Shown: positions 1 through 9,228 of the stretch, one piece after another
Position numbering within the stretch: position 1 is the first letter of the stretch
Layout of the letters: the number at the start of each line of letters is the position of its first letter
NCBI RefSeq assembly: GCF_901538265.1
Contig: NZ_LR593886.1
Location: forward strand, 5,663,738-5,727,737
Direction of reading: 5' to 3'
Source: Gemmata massiliana
GTDB lineage: Bacteria > Planctomycetota > Planctomycetia > Gemmatales > Gemmataceae
Length of the DNA: 64,000 bases
Position numbers and translations under genes: made by a program
The notes under the pieces: generated by a model
Databases searched by the model: none
Told to the model about the DNA's origin: nothing
Seen by the model: the letters and a program-made list of their open reading frames with translations, nothing else

Positions 1-561
1 AAGGACACAAGCGGCGTCATCCTCGTCGCGAAGGACGACATGACGCACCGCGACCTCGCAATGCAGTTCGAGTCGCGCAAGGTGTTCAAGGAGTACGTCG
101 CGATCGCGGCCGGCGAACTCGAGCGCGACTCGGACTACATTGAGGGGGCGCTGAAGATGCACCCCTACGACCGCCTCAAGATGATCGTTTCAACCGACCC
201 CGACGCGAAACACGCCCTGAGTTACTACGAGGTGCTCGAGCGCTTCCGCGGGTTCACGCTGGTCAAAGTGCAACCGCGCACGGGCCGCACGCACCAGATC
301 CGCGTTCACTTATTGCACGTGGGGTGCGCGGTGCTCGCCGACAAAATTTACGGTGGGCGCTCACAGGTAAAGCTGTCCGAACTGGCCCCGAACCAGCCAT
401 CAACCGAAGACGAAGTGCTACTCGCGCGCCAGGCGCTCCACGCGTTCCGGCTCCGGTTCCAACACCCGCGAACGGGCCAGTGGATCGAGGCCGAAGCCCC
501 ACTACCCCCCGACATGCGTCGCGTGCTGGACGCGCTGCGGGCACACCGCGCGCTGAAATGA
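1..561 (+). CDS. RluA-family pseudouridine synthase, 3' part
   Basis: The frame is open from the first base, so the gene starts outside the window. The first residues, KDTSGVILVAKDD, correspond to the end of the RluA catalytic motif (R-L-D-x-D/E-T-S-G); the catalytic Asp would lie just off the left edge. The later block VKVQPRTGRTHQIRVHL matches the conserved substrate-binding motif of this family, followed by VLADKIYGG. Proteins of this family isomerise specific uridines to pseudouridine in rRNA or tRNA in the cytoplasm. The N-terminal part, including any S4 domain, cannot be seen, so the exact subfamily is open. The gene ends about 35 bases before the left edge of the integrase-like repeat and is probably the left chromosomal flank of the island. 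Confidence 0.93.
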   Translation, partial: KDTSGVILVAKDDMTHRDLAMQFESRKVFKEYVAIAAGELERDSDYIEGALKMHPYDRLKMIVSTDPDAKHALSYYEVLERFRGFTLVKVQPRTGRTHQIRVHLLHVGCAVLADKIYGGRSQVKLSELAPNQPSTEDEVLLARQALHAFRLRFQHPRTGQWIEAEAPLPPDMRRVLDALRAHRALK

Positions 562-594
562 GTTCGAGAAACTCATTCCCCGTGCCGAGTTAAA

Positions 595-1094
595 GCCGTA
601 GCCCAAAATGTTCCGCAATCTGCGGGCAAGTTGCGAAACCGATCTGATGGCGAATCACCTGATCCATGTCATGACTTGGATCGGGAACACACCGAAAATT
701 GCGCTGGGCACCATCTCCAAACCCTCGACGCGGATTTCGCAAGGGCTGTGCAGTAGCGGTGCAAAACACGGCGCAGTCACGAACCGCCGGCAACCGACTG
801 GAAGCGACAAGTTCGACACAAGCCTATGAAAATACAGAACTCCAGGCGATTACTATCACCCGGAGCCCCGGTCTGTCCGTTCATCCAGATGGCCCAGGTG
901 GGACTCGAATCCAATTTTATAAAGACAAATCCAATAAGTGTTTGCGGCAAATCAACAGTTTGACTGGTGCAGAATCCGGTGCAGTAACCGCGGACCACGA
1001 TCTCCGCTCAATTCTCGAAGCCTGGCCTCAACTGCCGGCTCCAATCCGACGCGTCATCCTCTCGCTGATCCAATCAACGACCAAAAGGGAGTGA
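595..1094 (+). pseudogene. Remnant of tyrosine integrase 3' end (left copy)
   Basis: This stretch is a diverged direct repeat of 39,106-39,427, the end of the integrase next to tRNA-Leu. Read in the best frame it gives FRNLRASCETDLM then WIGNTPKIALG, matching the HxxR box and the region before the catalytic Tyr in the right copy. It is clearly broken: there is a TAG just before the box, the HxxR His has become Arg, and a one-base loss removes the catalytic Tyr. After the tRNA-like piece at 890-912 the reading frame runs to a stop at 1,094 through DLRSILEAWPQLPAPIRR, which resembles C-terminal tails seen on planctomycete integrases; that resemblance is from memory and uncertain. Nothing of the N-terminal half is present. 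Confidence 0.75.
890..912 (-). other. Left attachment-site candidate (tRNA-Leu 3' end fragment)
   Basis: These bases match the last ~22 bases of the tRNA-Leu(CAA) gene at 39,405-39,485 (T-arm 3' side, acceptor 3' strand and discriminator) with two mismatches and the same orientation. Similarity to the tRNA stops at 912, inside the T arm, as expected for a fragment duplicated by integration at a tRNA 3' end. It is preceded by the same integrase-tail sequence as the intact tRNA. Confidence 0.65.
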
Positions 1095-1144
1095 AACCTT
1101 CAGCGGGGCAGTGGCGCGGAACGTAGTACACACCGGGAGCAAAA

Positions 1145-1990
1145 ATGGGCTGGGAGGTGCGACACGGCAGGCGCCGGTACCTGTACCGGAACCGCCGTGT
1201 GAACGGGAAGCCGGTCAAGGAGTACATCGGTGCCGACGACCGGTCCGGCACGGGCGTGCTCTTGGCGCACTAACTGGAGCAACTTCGGGCACGGGCTGCA
1301 GAACGGCGCCAACGCGCTCGCGAGGCCCACGCCGCGTTCCGGGAGCGAGTCGATGGCCTGCTCCATGCGACCGCTTCCGCCAACGCCGACCTGCGCACGC
1401 TGACCGAGGAGCACTTTACGCACTGGGTACCACAAGCACAACCGGGGAGAATGGCGCATGTCGCGCGAACTAACGCACCTGAAGAACGCGCTCGAAGAAA
1501 TTGAAGCACGACACTGAGGGCCGAAACCTCTGATTCGGTTCGAGGCACCCGAGAGCGACGCCGAAGCGCTCGCGGTATTCGCCAAGGCTCGGGCCGGGGA
1601 CGCTGAAGCCAAGAAGCGGGTCGGCGCCCTGCTCCGCGAGCGCCGGTGGGTGGACCCGTTCGGGAACTTGGGGCGCTAGGCCACCCGCCAATTGATCCGT
1701 CGGGCTGCGGGCGGTGACCCGATCTGGGAAGCCGCGATCACCGAGTACGTCGGCACCATGCGCACCGAACTCCTGGGCGCGAACCGACCGCGCTCGAAGA
1801 ATTGTTCGTGCGCCGGGTCATCAATGGGTGGATCGCAACGCACGCACTGGAACTGGAACTCACCATTCGCCCGCCCGCGGGTGAAAAAGTGTTCGAGTAC
1901 CTGGACCGCGCACTGGGTCGGGCGCAGAAGCGGCTAGCCGAAGCCGTACGCGAGTTGGCCCGGGTGCGCCAGCTCCGCCCCGGCGCTCCT
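1145..1990 (+). pseudogene. Frameshifted conserved hypothetical (mobile-element cargo)
   Basis: Joining three frames gives one protein: MGWEVRHGRRYLYRNRRV and KEYIGADDRSGTGVLLAH up to a TAA near 1,272, then LEQLRARAAERRQRAREAH on to a frame change near 1,425 and another stop near 1,517, then APESDAEALAVFAKARAGD to a TAG near 1,677, and finally ELFVRRVINGWIATHALEL and EYLDRALGRAQKRLAEAV. At least three stops or shifts interrupt it. The product is basic with helical, probably coiled-coil parts. I know similar reading frames only as uncharacterised genes of Gemmata-like genomes, so no function is proposed. The decay matches the other cargo pseudogenes of this island. Confidence 0.7.
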
Positions 1991-2151
1991 CGCCCAACTG
2001 AACGTCGCTGCCCAAACCGTTGCGAACCACACGTCGGGCGCGAGCAGCTGAGTTGTGTGGAATGGATAGTTGATTCCACCACGTGCCACGATACACACAG
2101 ACGAATCGGCACCGCGACTGAGTCCACAGCGCCTCAAATTCAGGAATACCG

Positions 2152-2628
2152 ATGCCCTTCGCGAATCCCGAGCGTGCTCGGACGTACCAGCGCGAGTACC
2201 GCCGGACCCGACGCGCGGGCGATCTGTGTACGACCCCGAGTACATCCGATATCCCGGTCACGTTCCGACTCCAAACCGCGCGCGACGTGATCGGCTTATT
2301 GGAGGAGCGAGTGGCGCTCGTTCGAGCCGAAACCCAAGCCGGGCACTCAAGAAAGCCCGTGCCATTGGGTTCCTCGCGGGTGTCGCGCTGAAGGTCATCG
2401 AAGCGGGTAACCTCGCCGCCCGCATCGAAATATTGGAGCGCGTCCTCAATCGCGCCCGGTGCTCTCACGTTGGCACAAGCCGCGCGAGGCCGAGGATCTC
2501 GGTTTCGCGCCCGAAGAAATTCGCACCCGCGCCGATACGCCGACGAAGTCACGGACCCGTTGAAAACGATCGAGTCCGATGCCGGCGAACTCCGAAATTC
2601 GTTCCAAGTGCTCAACCAATGGGGTTGA
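2152..2628 (+). pseudogene. Frameshifted conserved hypothetical, small helical protein
   Basis: The first frame starts at an ATG and encodes MPFANPERARTYQREYRRTR followed by VTFRLQTARDVIGLLEERV. The continuation KARAIGFLAGVALKVIEAG and RIEILERVLNR sits in another frame after a shift near 2,345, and PREAEDLGFAPEEI then TDPLKTIESDAGELRNSF in further frames, ending at TGA 2,626-2,628. The N-terminal style MPFANPERARxYQREYRR recurs in uncharacterised planctomycete and phage-associated genes. The product would be cytoplasmic and probably DNA-associated given its basic start, but no function can be assigned. Confidence 0.65.
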
Positions 2629-2753
2629 TGCGAACTCGCCCCCGGTCTACCGACAGAAGTACGGAAGCAAAGCGCGGAGTAGTGCTCTTCCGATCCCCTC
2701 TTGCTTTGTTAGAATCCGCACTGCCCGGCACTCGATCTCAGGAACAATCTGAC

Positions 2754-4121
2754 GTGCCCGCCATCTCCGTGATAATGCCCGTGTTCAACGGCGCTCCGTT
2801 CCTGGACCGGGCACTCGCCTCGATCCGCGCACAAACGCTGATCGACTGGGAACTCGTGGCCGTGGATGACGCCTCGCGGGACGAGTCCGTCCGCGTGCTC
2901 GATACACTCGCAGCCGCGGACGCGCGCGTGCGTGTGCTCCAGCACTCGACCAACCAGGGGCAAGCCGCGACCCGAAACACCGCGCTCCGAGCCGCGCACG
3001 GGGAACTGGTCGCGTACCTGGACCAGGACGACGAGTTCTACCCGGATCACCTAGCCCGCGCGTGGTCCCTCCGGGACCGTGGGGATGTGCTCGTGTTCCG
3101 GTACGACCTGGTCGAGGAGCGCCCCGGGCACCCGGCCCTGGGAACCGCGACCACCTACGACCCGGGTGCCCGGGCGCGGGCCATGTTCGACGAGACCATC
3201 ACGGTCCCGCTCGGGGTCGTCCACCGGCGCGCGCTGCTAGACCGGAGCGGACTGTTCGACGAGTCCCTGGGCAAGTACCGGGGCGAGGACGAGGACGGGG
3301 ATCTGTGGCGCCGGTTCGTCCGGGCCGGGGCCAAGTTCGTCTACGTACCTCAGCGGAGCGGGCGCTACCACGTCCGGGCCGACAGTTTCGCGCGGGTCCG
3401 GCCGCCCGCACCGCGCCCGTCCGTCGAGCTCGCGACGGTCGAGATCGTAACTCCAACCGGACGTCACGCACTGTGGCTCCCGGCTCAGGAGGCCGAATCC
3501 GTGCGCCGGCTCTTCGGGCACCACGAGTTCGCGCTCGACCCCGTGTGGCTCCGTCGGCCCCCGATTGTATGGGACGTCGGGGCCGGTGCCGGGGCGTTCA
3601 CACTGTACGCCAAACTGGTGTACGATCCGAATGCGGTCGTTCACTGTTTCGAGTCGCACCGGGCGTCTCTCGACGTGCTTCGAGTTAACGTTGCTTCGCT
3701 CGGCCGCGTGGCCATTCACCCGATCGGGCTGGGGCGCACGAACGGCGCGGCAGCGCACCCTGCGGCTTCCGAGCACTCGCCCGCACACGGGGCCCATTCG
3801 CACCAGGGCTCCGGCCCGACCGGGCACGTGATGATCCGAGATGCGGGGCACGTGTGGGACGAACTTGGGGCCGACGAGATCGACGTCCTGAACCTCAGCG
3901 CCGCGGGGAACGGTACGGACGTACTTGAGGCGCTCGGCGCGCGGCGGAATCGGGTGCGCGTTGTATTAATTGAGTCCCACTCACCGGGCGACCGACGCCG
4001 GCTCGGTGAACTCCTACCCGGGCACACCCCGTTCGCGACCTCGGCTCATTCGCCGCGGGCCGGAGTCGTCAAATACGTCCGCACCGATGTGGCAGGGCGC
4101 CCGAGCGCCCGACTCGAATGA
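2754..4121 (+). CDS. Family 2 glycosyltransferase fused to FkbM-like methyltransferase fold
   Basis: Residues 1 to about 215 are a GT-A glycosyltransferase: PAISVIMPVFNGAPFLDRAL at the start, VDDASRDES near 40, and the metal-binding DQDDE near residue 89. Residues about 270-455 resemble an FkbM-type SAM methyltransferase, with IVWDVGAGAGAF as motif I and HCFESHRASLDVLRVN as the ribose-binding strand. The usual FkbM block I-D-L-L-K-I-D-x-E-G is here IDVLNLSAAGNGTD, so the acidic pair is missing and the second domain may be inactive or altered. I chose the GTG at 2,754 because AGGAA lies 9 bases upstream and the family signature starts at once; the open frame upstream overlaps the pseudogene and is not protein-like. 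It converges with the next gene, 5 bases away. Likely role: building a surface glycan. Confidence 0.82.
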   Translation: MPAISVIMPVFNGAPFLDRALASIRAQTLIDWELVAVDDASRDESVRVLDTLAAADARVRVLQHSTNQGQAATRNTALRAAHGELVAYLDQDDEFYPDHLARAWSLRDRGDVLVFRYDLVEERPGHPALGTATTYDPGARARAMFDETITVPLGVVHRRALLDRSGLFDESLGKYRGEDEDGDLWRRFVRAGAKFVYVPQRSGRYHVRADSFARVRPPAPRPSVELATVEIVTPTGRHALWLPAQEAESVRRLFGHHEFALDPVWLRRPPIVWDVGAGAGAFTLYAKLVYDPNAVVHCFESHRASLDVLRVNVASLGRVAIHPIGLGRTNGAAAHPAASEHSPAHGAHSHQGSGPTGHVMIRDAGHVWDELGADEIDVLNLSAAGNGTDVLEALGARRNRVRVVLIESHSPGDRRRLGELLPGHTPFATSAHSPRAGVVKYVRTDVAGRPSARLE

Positions 4122-4126
4122 TGCGC

Positions 4127-5344
4127 TCACGGCGCGGGCCGGGCCACGCGGCGAAAGAACGCCTCGACGTCACCCCGGAGCCGGTCCGGCTCCCACGCGC
4201 GAGCGCGTTCCCGTGCCCGGTTCTGGTGCGCGCCATAAAACGCTTCGTCGTCCCACAAGCGCTCGATCGTCTCGACCCACGGGGCCGCCTCGGTCGAACT
4301 CGGCACGTCCATTAAGCGCGCCGGGTCCGTGTAGCGCTCGGGCACGTCGAACAAGAACCCGGCTCCACCCAACGTCTCGGGCAGCGCCCCGCGCCGGGTG
4401 GCCAGAACCGGGATACCGTTGCCCAGCGCCTCGGCCGCGACCCGCCCGAACGTTTCCTCCCAGAGCGACGGCATCAGCACCACACGCGATTGCGCGTAGA
4501 ACTCTTTGGGGCGCGGGGTCGAGGCCATCCCGTGGAGGTTCTTCACCCCGGACAGGTCCAGGGGCACCTGTTGGAGCCACCCGAACCCGCCGCGCCCCTC
4601 GACCACCAGAAACGGAATCTCGGGCCGGCGCGAGTACAGGTCCGCGGCGATCCGAGCGACCCACGAGACCCCCTTGACCGGGATCGGGTTCACGAACGTC
4701 ACGTAGCGCCCAATCACGCGCTCGGCCTGCGCGCGGGTCCGGTCCCAGGGCCACGGGACCACACTGGAGTCCAATCCGACCCGCTCTTGGTACGCGCTCT
4801 GGGCGAACGCCGAGGGCACCCACAGTGCATCGGCCTCGCCCACCAGTTCGGGGTCGCGGTACTCACAGTTGTGCAAGCAGAACACGACCTTGGCCCCGGC
4901 CCGTTTGACCCGACGGATCAGGTGCTGGGCGAACGGGAGCCCGCCGTAGGTGAGTACCACGTCGGGGCGGAACCGCTCGCACGCGCGCGTGATCACGTCG
5001 AGGAACGGTACGCCCTCGTCCTGGGTCGCGGCGCGGTGTGCGACGAATCCGTCGGGCCGGTACTGGGAAACGGGCACGCCGTCGAGCATGTAGTGGAACA
5101 GCTTGTACCGCACCCCAGAGGACGGCGCGCAGTGCTCGATCTGGTGCTGGATCCGGTATTCGTGTAGCACGCCCTCGGGTCCGCGCCCGTCGTGATAATC
5201 CAGAGCCGGGCCGCACACCACGCGACAACCCCACCCGTGCGCGGTCAGGTCCTCAAACAGGTCGCGCGTGGCCAGGGCCGCCCCGCTCGAGTGGTCCAGG
5301 TACGCGTGGTATGATGCGAACAGCAGTCTCGGATTGGAGCGCAC
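4127..5344 (-). CDS. Family 4 (GT-B) glycosyltransferase
   Basis: This 405-residue protein has the two-domain GT-B layout. The N-terminal half starts RLLFASYHAYLDHSSGAA, a typical acceptor-binding opening, and contains VVFCLHNCEYRD. The C-terminal half has VTFVNPIPVKGVSWV (end of the linker), then LMPSLWEETFGRVAAEAL, the ExxxxxxxE nucleotide-sugar signature near residues 297-309, and GIPVLATRRGALPE. It transfers a sugar from an activated nucleotide donor in the cytoplasm; the acceptor is unknown. It lies on the same strand as the large glycosyltransferase/TPR gene, 134 bases downstream of it, and convergent with the GT2/FkbM gene, so the three probably serve one glycan or protein-glycosylation task. 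Confidence 0.88.
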   Translation of the reverse strand: MRSNPRLLFASYHAYLDHSSGAALATRDLFEDLTAHGWGCRVVCGPALDYHDGRGPEGVLHEYRIQHQIEHCAPSSGVRYKLFHYMLDGVPVSQYRPDGFVAHRAATQDEGVPFLDVITRACERFRPDVVLTYGGLPFAQHLIRRVKRAGAKVVFCLHNCEYRDPELVGEADALWVPSAFAQSAYQERVGLDSSVVPWPWDRTRAQAERVIGRYVTFVNPIPVKGVSWVARIAADLYSRRPEIPFLVVEGRGGFGWLQQVPLDLSGVKNLHGMASTPRPKEFYAQSRVVLMPSLWEETFGRVAAEALGNGIPVLATRRGALPETLGGAGFLFDVPERYTDPARLMDVPSSTEAAPWVETIERLWDDEAFYGAHQNRARERARAWEPDRLRGDVEAFFRRVARPAP

Positions 5345-5478
5345 CCCGACACCTCACCCGTTGCTACCATTTATTCGTTGTGGGCTACAGACCCGCGACA
5401 ACACCGTTCTCCCCCCGAGCGCTGGGCGGATTCGTGCCGCCGGCCCCGGTCGCACAGTGGGAGGAGTGGGGGACGGGA

Positions 5479-8400
5479 TCACGGGGCGGCCATACGAGCC
5501 AAAAGGATGCCCAAATTGTGTTGCGCTTCGAGGTGGTTCGGGTCGAGCGCGAGCACGTCCCGCAACGCGCGCTCGGCCGCCGGCAGGTCGGTGCCCTCGC
5601 GGAGCAAAACGTGGCTGAGCAGCACCCGCGGGGCAATCGCGGCGGGGACCGCCGTGATGGCCGCGGAAGCCGCGACCTTGGCCGGCCCGAACGCTTCGCG
5701 CGCGAAGTGCATCCGGCCGACGAGGAACTCGGCCTCCGCCGCGGCCTCGGGGCCGAGTTCGCGGAGCTTCGTCGCGACCCGGTCCACCTCGTCCCATCGC
5801 TGTCCGTCGAGCGCGAGTTCGGCGAGACCGAGCCAGCTCGGTACGAACGCGGGGCTGTTCTCGACGGCGGTTTGAAGGTGCTGCCGCGCCTCTTCCGGCC
5901 GGCCCGCCTCGTTCGCGAGCAGCGCGAGCAGGTGCCGCGCCTTGTGCCCGCGCAAGCCGTCTTCCACGCTCCCGAAATGTTTTCCGCCGTCCTCGGATAG
6001 CAGCTTCTGAAGGCACGCGGTCGCGCGATCGCCCGCGCCAGCGTCCCGGTGGCAAAGGGCTTCAAGGAAGAGTAATTCGGCGTCCCCCGGGCACACCTCG
6101 AGCCCGGCCGCGCAAGTGGCCTGCGCCTCCCCCGGCCGACCCAGAGCGCGTTCGGACTCGACAATGAGCGCGTACAATTTCCGGACGATCGAATCTTGCG
6201 GAGCGGACCTGACCAAACTGCGCCGCAGTAACGGAAGCGCGACCGCCGGCTGTTCAAGTTCCGCGTAGACCGACCCCAAATTGAACAGCGTGAACGGGTC
6301 GTCCGGGCGCTCCGCGTCCTCGAGCCTCAGCAGCCGCAGGTCGCGATCGAGTTTCTGTTGCCGGAGCGCCGCGTTCGTGTACCCGACGTGGCGGATCGTA
6401 ACGTCGGCCCAGTGGACCGGGAGCCCGCGCGCCCGGATCGACGGCAGAATCTGCTCGTGAACCCGATAACTCCACTGGAGCTGGGGGTCGTTCGGGAACA
6501 GCCGGACATGGTCGACGAGGGTTTCGCTCCCGCCCGCGCGGGACGCGATGCACCGGCACTTCATCACGTAAGCAGCGGGCTCGGAGAGGCCCGCGAACAG
6601 GCGCTTCAGTTCCTCGCGCGCCGGTTCGTCGAGCCGGTCGTCGGCGTCCATCCAGAACACCCACTCGCCGGTCGCCCGGCGCACGGACTCGTTCCGCGCG
6701 GCCGCGAAGTCGTCGCGCCAGGGGAACTCGAAGACCCGGGCGCCGAAGGTGGACTCCACCTCGCGGGTGCGGTCGGTCGAACCGGTATCGATAACCACCA
6801 CCTCTTCGACGAGATCCCGCACGGACGCGAGGCAGTCGGGGAGGTTCCGCTCTTCGTTCTTCACGATCATGCACAGCGAAACGCGGGGCCGCACTGTTGT
6901 GCCGGTTGCCGGCTGGTCGGGGGCTGGGTCCGTGAACCACGCCTCCGGCGGAACGACCTGTGGTGCCACCTGAGAAAGTCGGCGGCGGTCCGCGATGAGG
7001 CGCGCGGCCTCGTCCCGTGCTCCGAGGTCATCGAGCGCGTTGAACAGCGCCCGGGCCGCGCCGATATCGAACGGGTCGCCCGCGACCGCGTGCCGCAAGT
7101 GCCCGACGGCGGCGTTCAGATCGCCCGCCCGGGCCAGCGCACACCCCAGCGCCGCGCGGGAAACCGGCAAGTCCGATCGCGCGATTACCGCCTCATAGTA
7201 CGCTGGCAAGAAGTTGGCTTCTTGCGCGAGGAGCAGGTTCGCGCGCCACCGGATCAGTGCCCGACGCGCGGCGAGCAGGCCCTTGGGGTCGCCCGCGTGC
7301 GTCCACCCGGCCCGCTCCCACTCGACCCGGAACAGGTCGAACGTGGGCGGGAACGTCGGAACCTCCCACGATTCCGGGTCGGTCGGTTCTTCGTCGCGTG
7401 CGAGCCAATCGAGGAGCGCCCGGAGTTCGCGGCGCGCTTCGTCCTGGTCGCCCAGTGCGACGAACGCCTCGACGAGATTCAGTTTGGCGACGGGATCAGT
7501 TGGATCGGCTTGCACCGCTTGCCGGAACGCGGTCGCGGCCGCCTGAACCGCCGATCGCTCCCCGGTCCCCGAGAGCAGCGCGTCGCGGGCCACCGTAACC
7601 CCGAGCAGGTTGTACACCCCGACCGGGCGGTCCGGGCTGGAGGCCGCCGCCGATAGTGTCGGGGCGAGAGTCGGGTCGGGGGTTCGTTCGGACTCCCCCA
7701 GCGTCGCCCAAACTCGACCACGAAGGCTTGTCGGCGTCGGATTCCCGATCCGTTGGGCCGCCCGTGCGGTGAGCGCGGACTCATTTTCGCGCACGGTCGC
7801 CAGAATACGGTCCCAGGCCCGGTCGACTCGGAATGCGTCCGCGGCAATTCGGCCGGCGGCGGCGATCTCCTCGCGTTCGGTGTGGTTGCTGAGGTAGTGT
7901 TCGAGGAGCGGTTCGAGATCGGCACCGGTGTAATAAACGCACTCCTTCCGGTCGCGGAACGCGGCAGGCGCCTCGCGGTTACCCGCTTCCTGGAAAACCA
8001 GTGCGCCGGCGGCTGCGGCCTCGATGGTACGGCGATTCAGTTCGCCCCGAATGGAGCGATTGAAGACGATTTTGGCGCGCAGCAAAAGAGCGGTGTAATC
8101 GGCCCCGAACGCGCCGGTGCGGATCACTACGTTCCGGCGCCCGGACAGCGCGGCGAGCCGGGCGAGCCACGGGTGCCGCTCGCGCTGGACGGCGGGGTGC
8201 AGGTTGCCGACGAATAGCACATCAATGTCGCGCTCGGGCGCATCGGAACGCGACTCGTAATACTCCGGCTCGATGCCGTAAAGGAACGCGGCGCGAGCGT
8301 GCTCGTGACCGGCCGCGGCCAACCGCTCCACGCCGGCGGTGTCGGTTAGAATGAGGTCGCACCGCGGGACGAGGTACTGGTAACTGTGCCAGAGCAGGTT

Positions 8401-8664
8401 CCAGTCACCCGCGAGGCCAACAATCGGAACCGGCGCCGACCAGATCCCATCCGGAACACGGGTATATGCGAGGTCCAGGATGACACAGTCCGGCATCCAG
8501 CCATTCGGAAACTGCTGACTCAGATCGGCCCAGGAAGTGTTTGCGTGAAACACCAAATCCGCCCGCCCCGGCGGGCCGAGTGTGAGGCACTGACCGGCCT
8601 CATATGACTGACGAAGGACAGAGGCCAGTGTGGATGAAATATTCGGGCCTATGAGATAACGCAT
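5479..8664 (-). CDS. Multidomain glycosyltransferase: CgeB-like GT, TPR, GT2, TPR
   Basis: The 1,061-residue product has four parts. Residues about 1-300 resemble CgeB/YkvP-type glycosyltransferases: IDVLFVGNLHPAVQRERHPW, then NRSIRGELNRRTIEAAAAGA. Residues about 310-590 are alanine-rich TPR-like helices. Near 593 a family 2 glycosyltransferase begins with VSLCMIVKNEERNLPDCL, then VVVIDTGSTDRT and the DXD site FWMDADDRLD near 670. From about 760 to the end TPR repeats return, such as PFTLFNLGSVYAELEQPAVA. Two transferase domains on one TPR scaffold suggest a processive or protein-directed glycosylation enzyme in the cytoplasm. An ATG at 8,664 was preferred to the TTG eight codons upstream. 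It starts 67 bases after the stop of the putative immunity gene on the same strand. Confidence 0.85.
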   Translation of the reverse strand: MRYLIGPNISSTLASVLRQSYEAGQCLTLGPPGRADLVFHANTSWADLSQQFPNGWMPDCVILDLAYTRVPDGIWSAPVPIVGLAGDWNLLWHSYQYLVPRCDLILTDTAGVERLAAAGHEHARAAFLYGIEPEYYESRSDAPERDIDVLFVGNLHPAVQRERHPWLARLAALSGRRNVVIRTGAFGADYTALLLRAKIVFNRSIRGELNRRTIEAAAAGALVFQEAGNREAPAAFRDRKECVYYTGADLEPLLEHYLSNHTEREEIAAAGRIAADAFRVDRAWDRILATVRENESALTARAAQRIGNPTPTSLRGRVWATLGESERTPDPTLAPTLSAAASSPDRPVGVYNLLGVTVARDALLSGTGERSAVQAAATAFRQAVQADPTDPVAKLNLVEAFVALGDQDEARRELRALLDWLARDEEPTDPESWEVPTFPPTFDLFRVEWERAGWTHAGDPKGLLAARRALIRWRANLLLAQEANFLPAYYEAVIARSDLPVSRAALGCALARAGDLNAAVGHLRHAVAGDPFDIGAARALFNALDDLGARDEAARLIADRRRLSQVAPQVVPPEAWFTDPAPDQPATGTTVRPRVSLCMIVKNEERNLPDCLASVRDLVEEVVVIDTGSTDRTREVESTFGARVFEFPWRDDFAAARNESVRRATGEWVFWMDADDRLDEPAREELKRLFAGLSEPAAYVMKCRCIASRAGGSETLVDHVRLFPNDPQLQWSYRVHEQILPSIRARGLPVHWADVTIRHVGYTNAALRQQKLDRDLRLLRLEDAERPDDPFTLFNLGSVYAELEQPAVALPLLRRSLVRSAPQDSIVRKLYALIVESERALGRPGEAQATCAAGLEVCPGDAELLFLEALCHRDAGAGDRATACLQKLLSEDGGKHFGSVEDGLRGHKARHLLALLANEAGRPEEARQHLQTAVENSPAFVPSWLGLAELALDGQRWDEVDRVATKLRELGPEAAAEAEFLVGRMHFAREAFGPAKVAASAAITAVPAAIAPRVLLSHVLLREGTDLPAAERALRDVLALDPNHLEAQHNLGILLARMAAP

Positions 8665-8730
8665 GGTGCGAAGATCCACAAAGCGCAATCAATGTACAAT
8701 AGGACGTAATCAATACACAATAAATTTACA

Positions 8731-9207
8731 CTAATCCATATAAAAAAAATCCGAAACGAATCGAACATTTCCACCGAGGACACCAAGTAGAAACGAATGC
8801 AAATCTGGCGACAAAGACGCCGAATCATATATGCACAACGCGTCGCCATATAAATATCTAAACACCACGCTGGTCGAATATGACACGAGGGAAACAGATC
8901 CTCTTAATTGTGGAATGCGACCGCAAATCAATCGAGTCAATTGTTCCTTCGCGTCGCCCACTACTCTCTTAACTGGGCAATGCAGTTTGTATCCGGTCGC
9001 ATGTGCCAGTTGGCGTTCGTATTCGTCTCTTGATCGCTTCGGAAACGAACAAGTTTTGAGGTAAAAGGCATAATCCTCCGGGGTCGAAATTGAACCATCC
9101 TGATCTATCCGAAGCACCGGATCAATCTTGCTCGCGCCAGACAAATCTACAATTATACTCTTTGCATCAATCTCATCCTCAATGAAAATGTCAAAAAACA
9201 TGCTCAT
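8731..9207 (-). CDS. Putative immunity protein for the RHS nuclease toxin
   Basis: A 158-residue cytoplasmic protein with no signal peptide or membrane segment. It opens with an acidic stretch, FFDIFIEDEIDAKS, and ends VRFVSDFFYMD. I recognise no family. The ATG at 9,207 has GGAG six bases upstream; the longer frame would need a TTG. It follows the toxin-bearing giant gene by 21 bases on the same strand, the position of immunity genes in CDI and RHS systems, and it is visibly AT-richer than its neighbours, as is the toxin-coding end of the giant gene, suggesting that the two moved as one module. Immunity function is inferred from position, size and composition only. It could instead be an unrelated small cargo gene. 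Confidence 0.7.
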   Translation of the reverse strand: MSMFFDIFIEDEIDAKSIIVDLSGASKIDPVLRIDQDGSISTPEDYAFYLKTCSFPKRSRDEYERQLAHATGYKLHCPVKRVVGDAKEQLTRLICGRIPQLRGSVSLVSYSTSVVFRYLYGDALCIYDSASLSPDLHSFLLGVLGGNVRFVSDFFYMD

Positions 9208-9228
9208 GACCAACTCCGAAAAATAGAA

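Noticed and set aside
2070-2753. 228-codon upstream extension of the GT2/FkbM gene
   Set aside because: It runs through the frameshifted pseudogene in a frame without protein-like sequence, and a good ribosome site and family start lie at 2,754.
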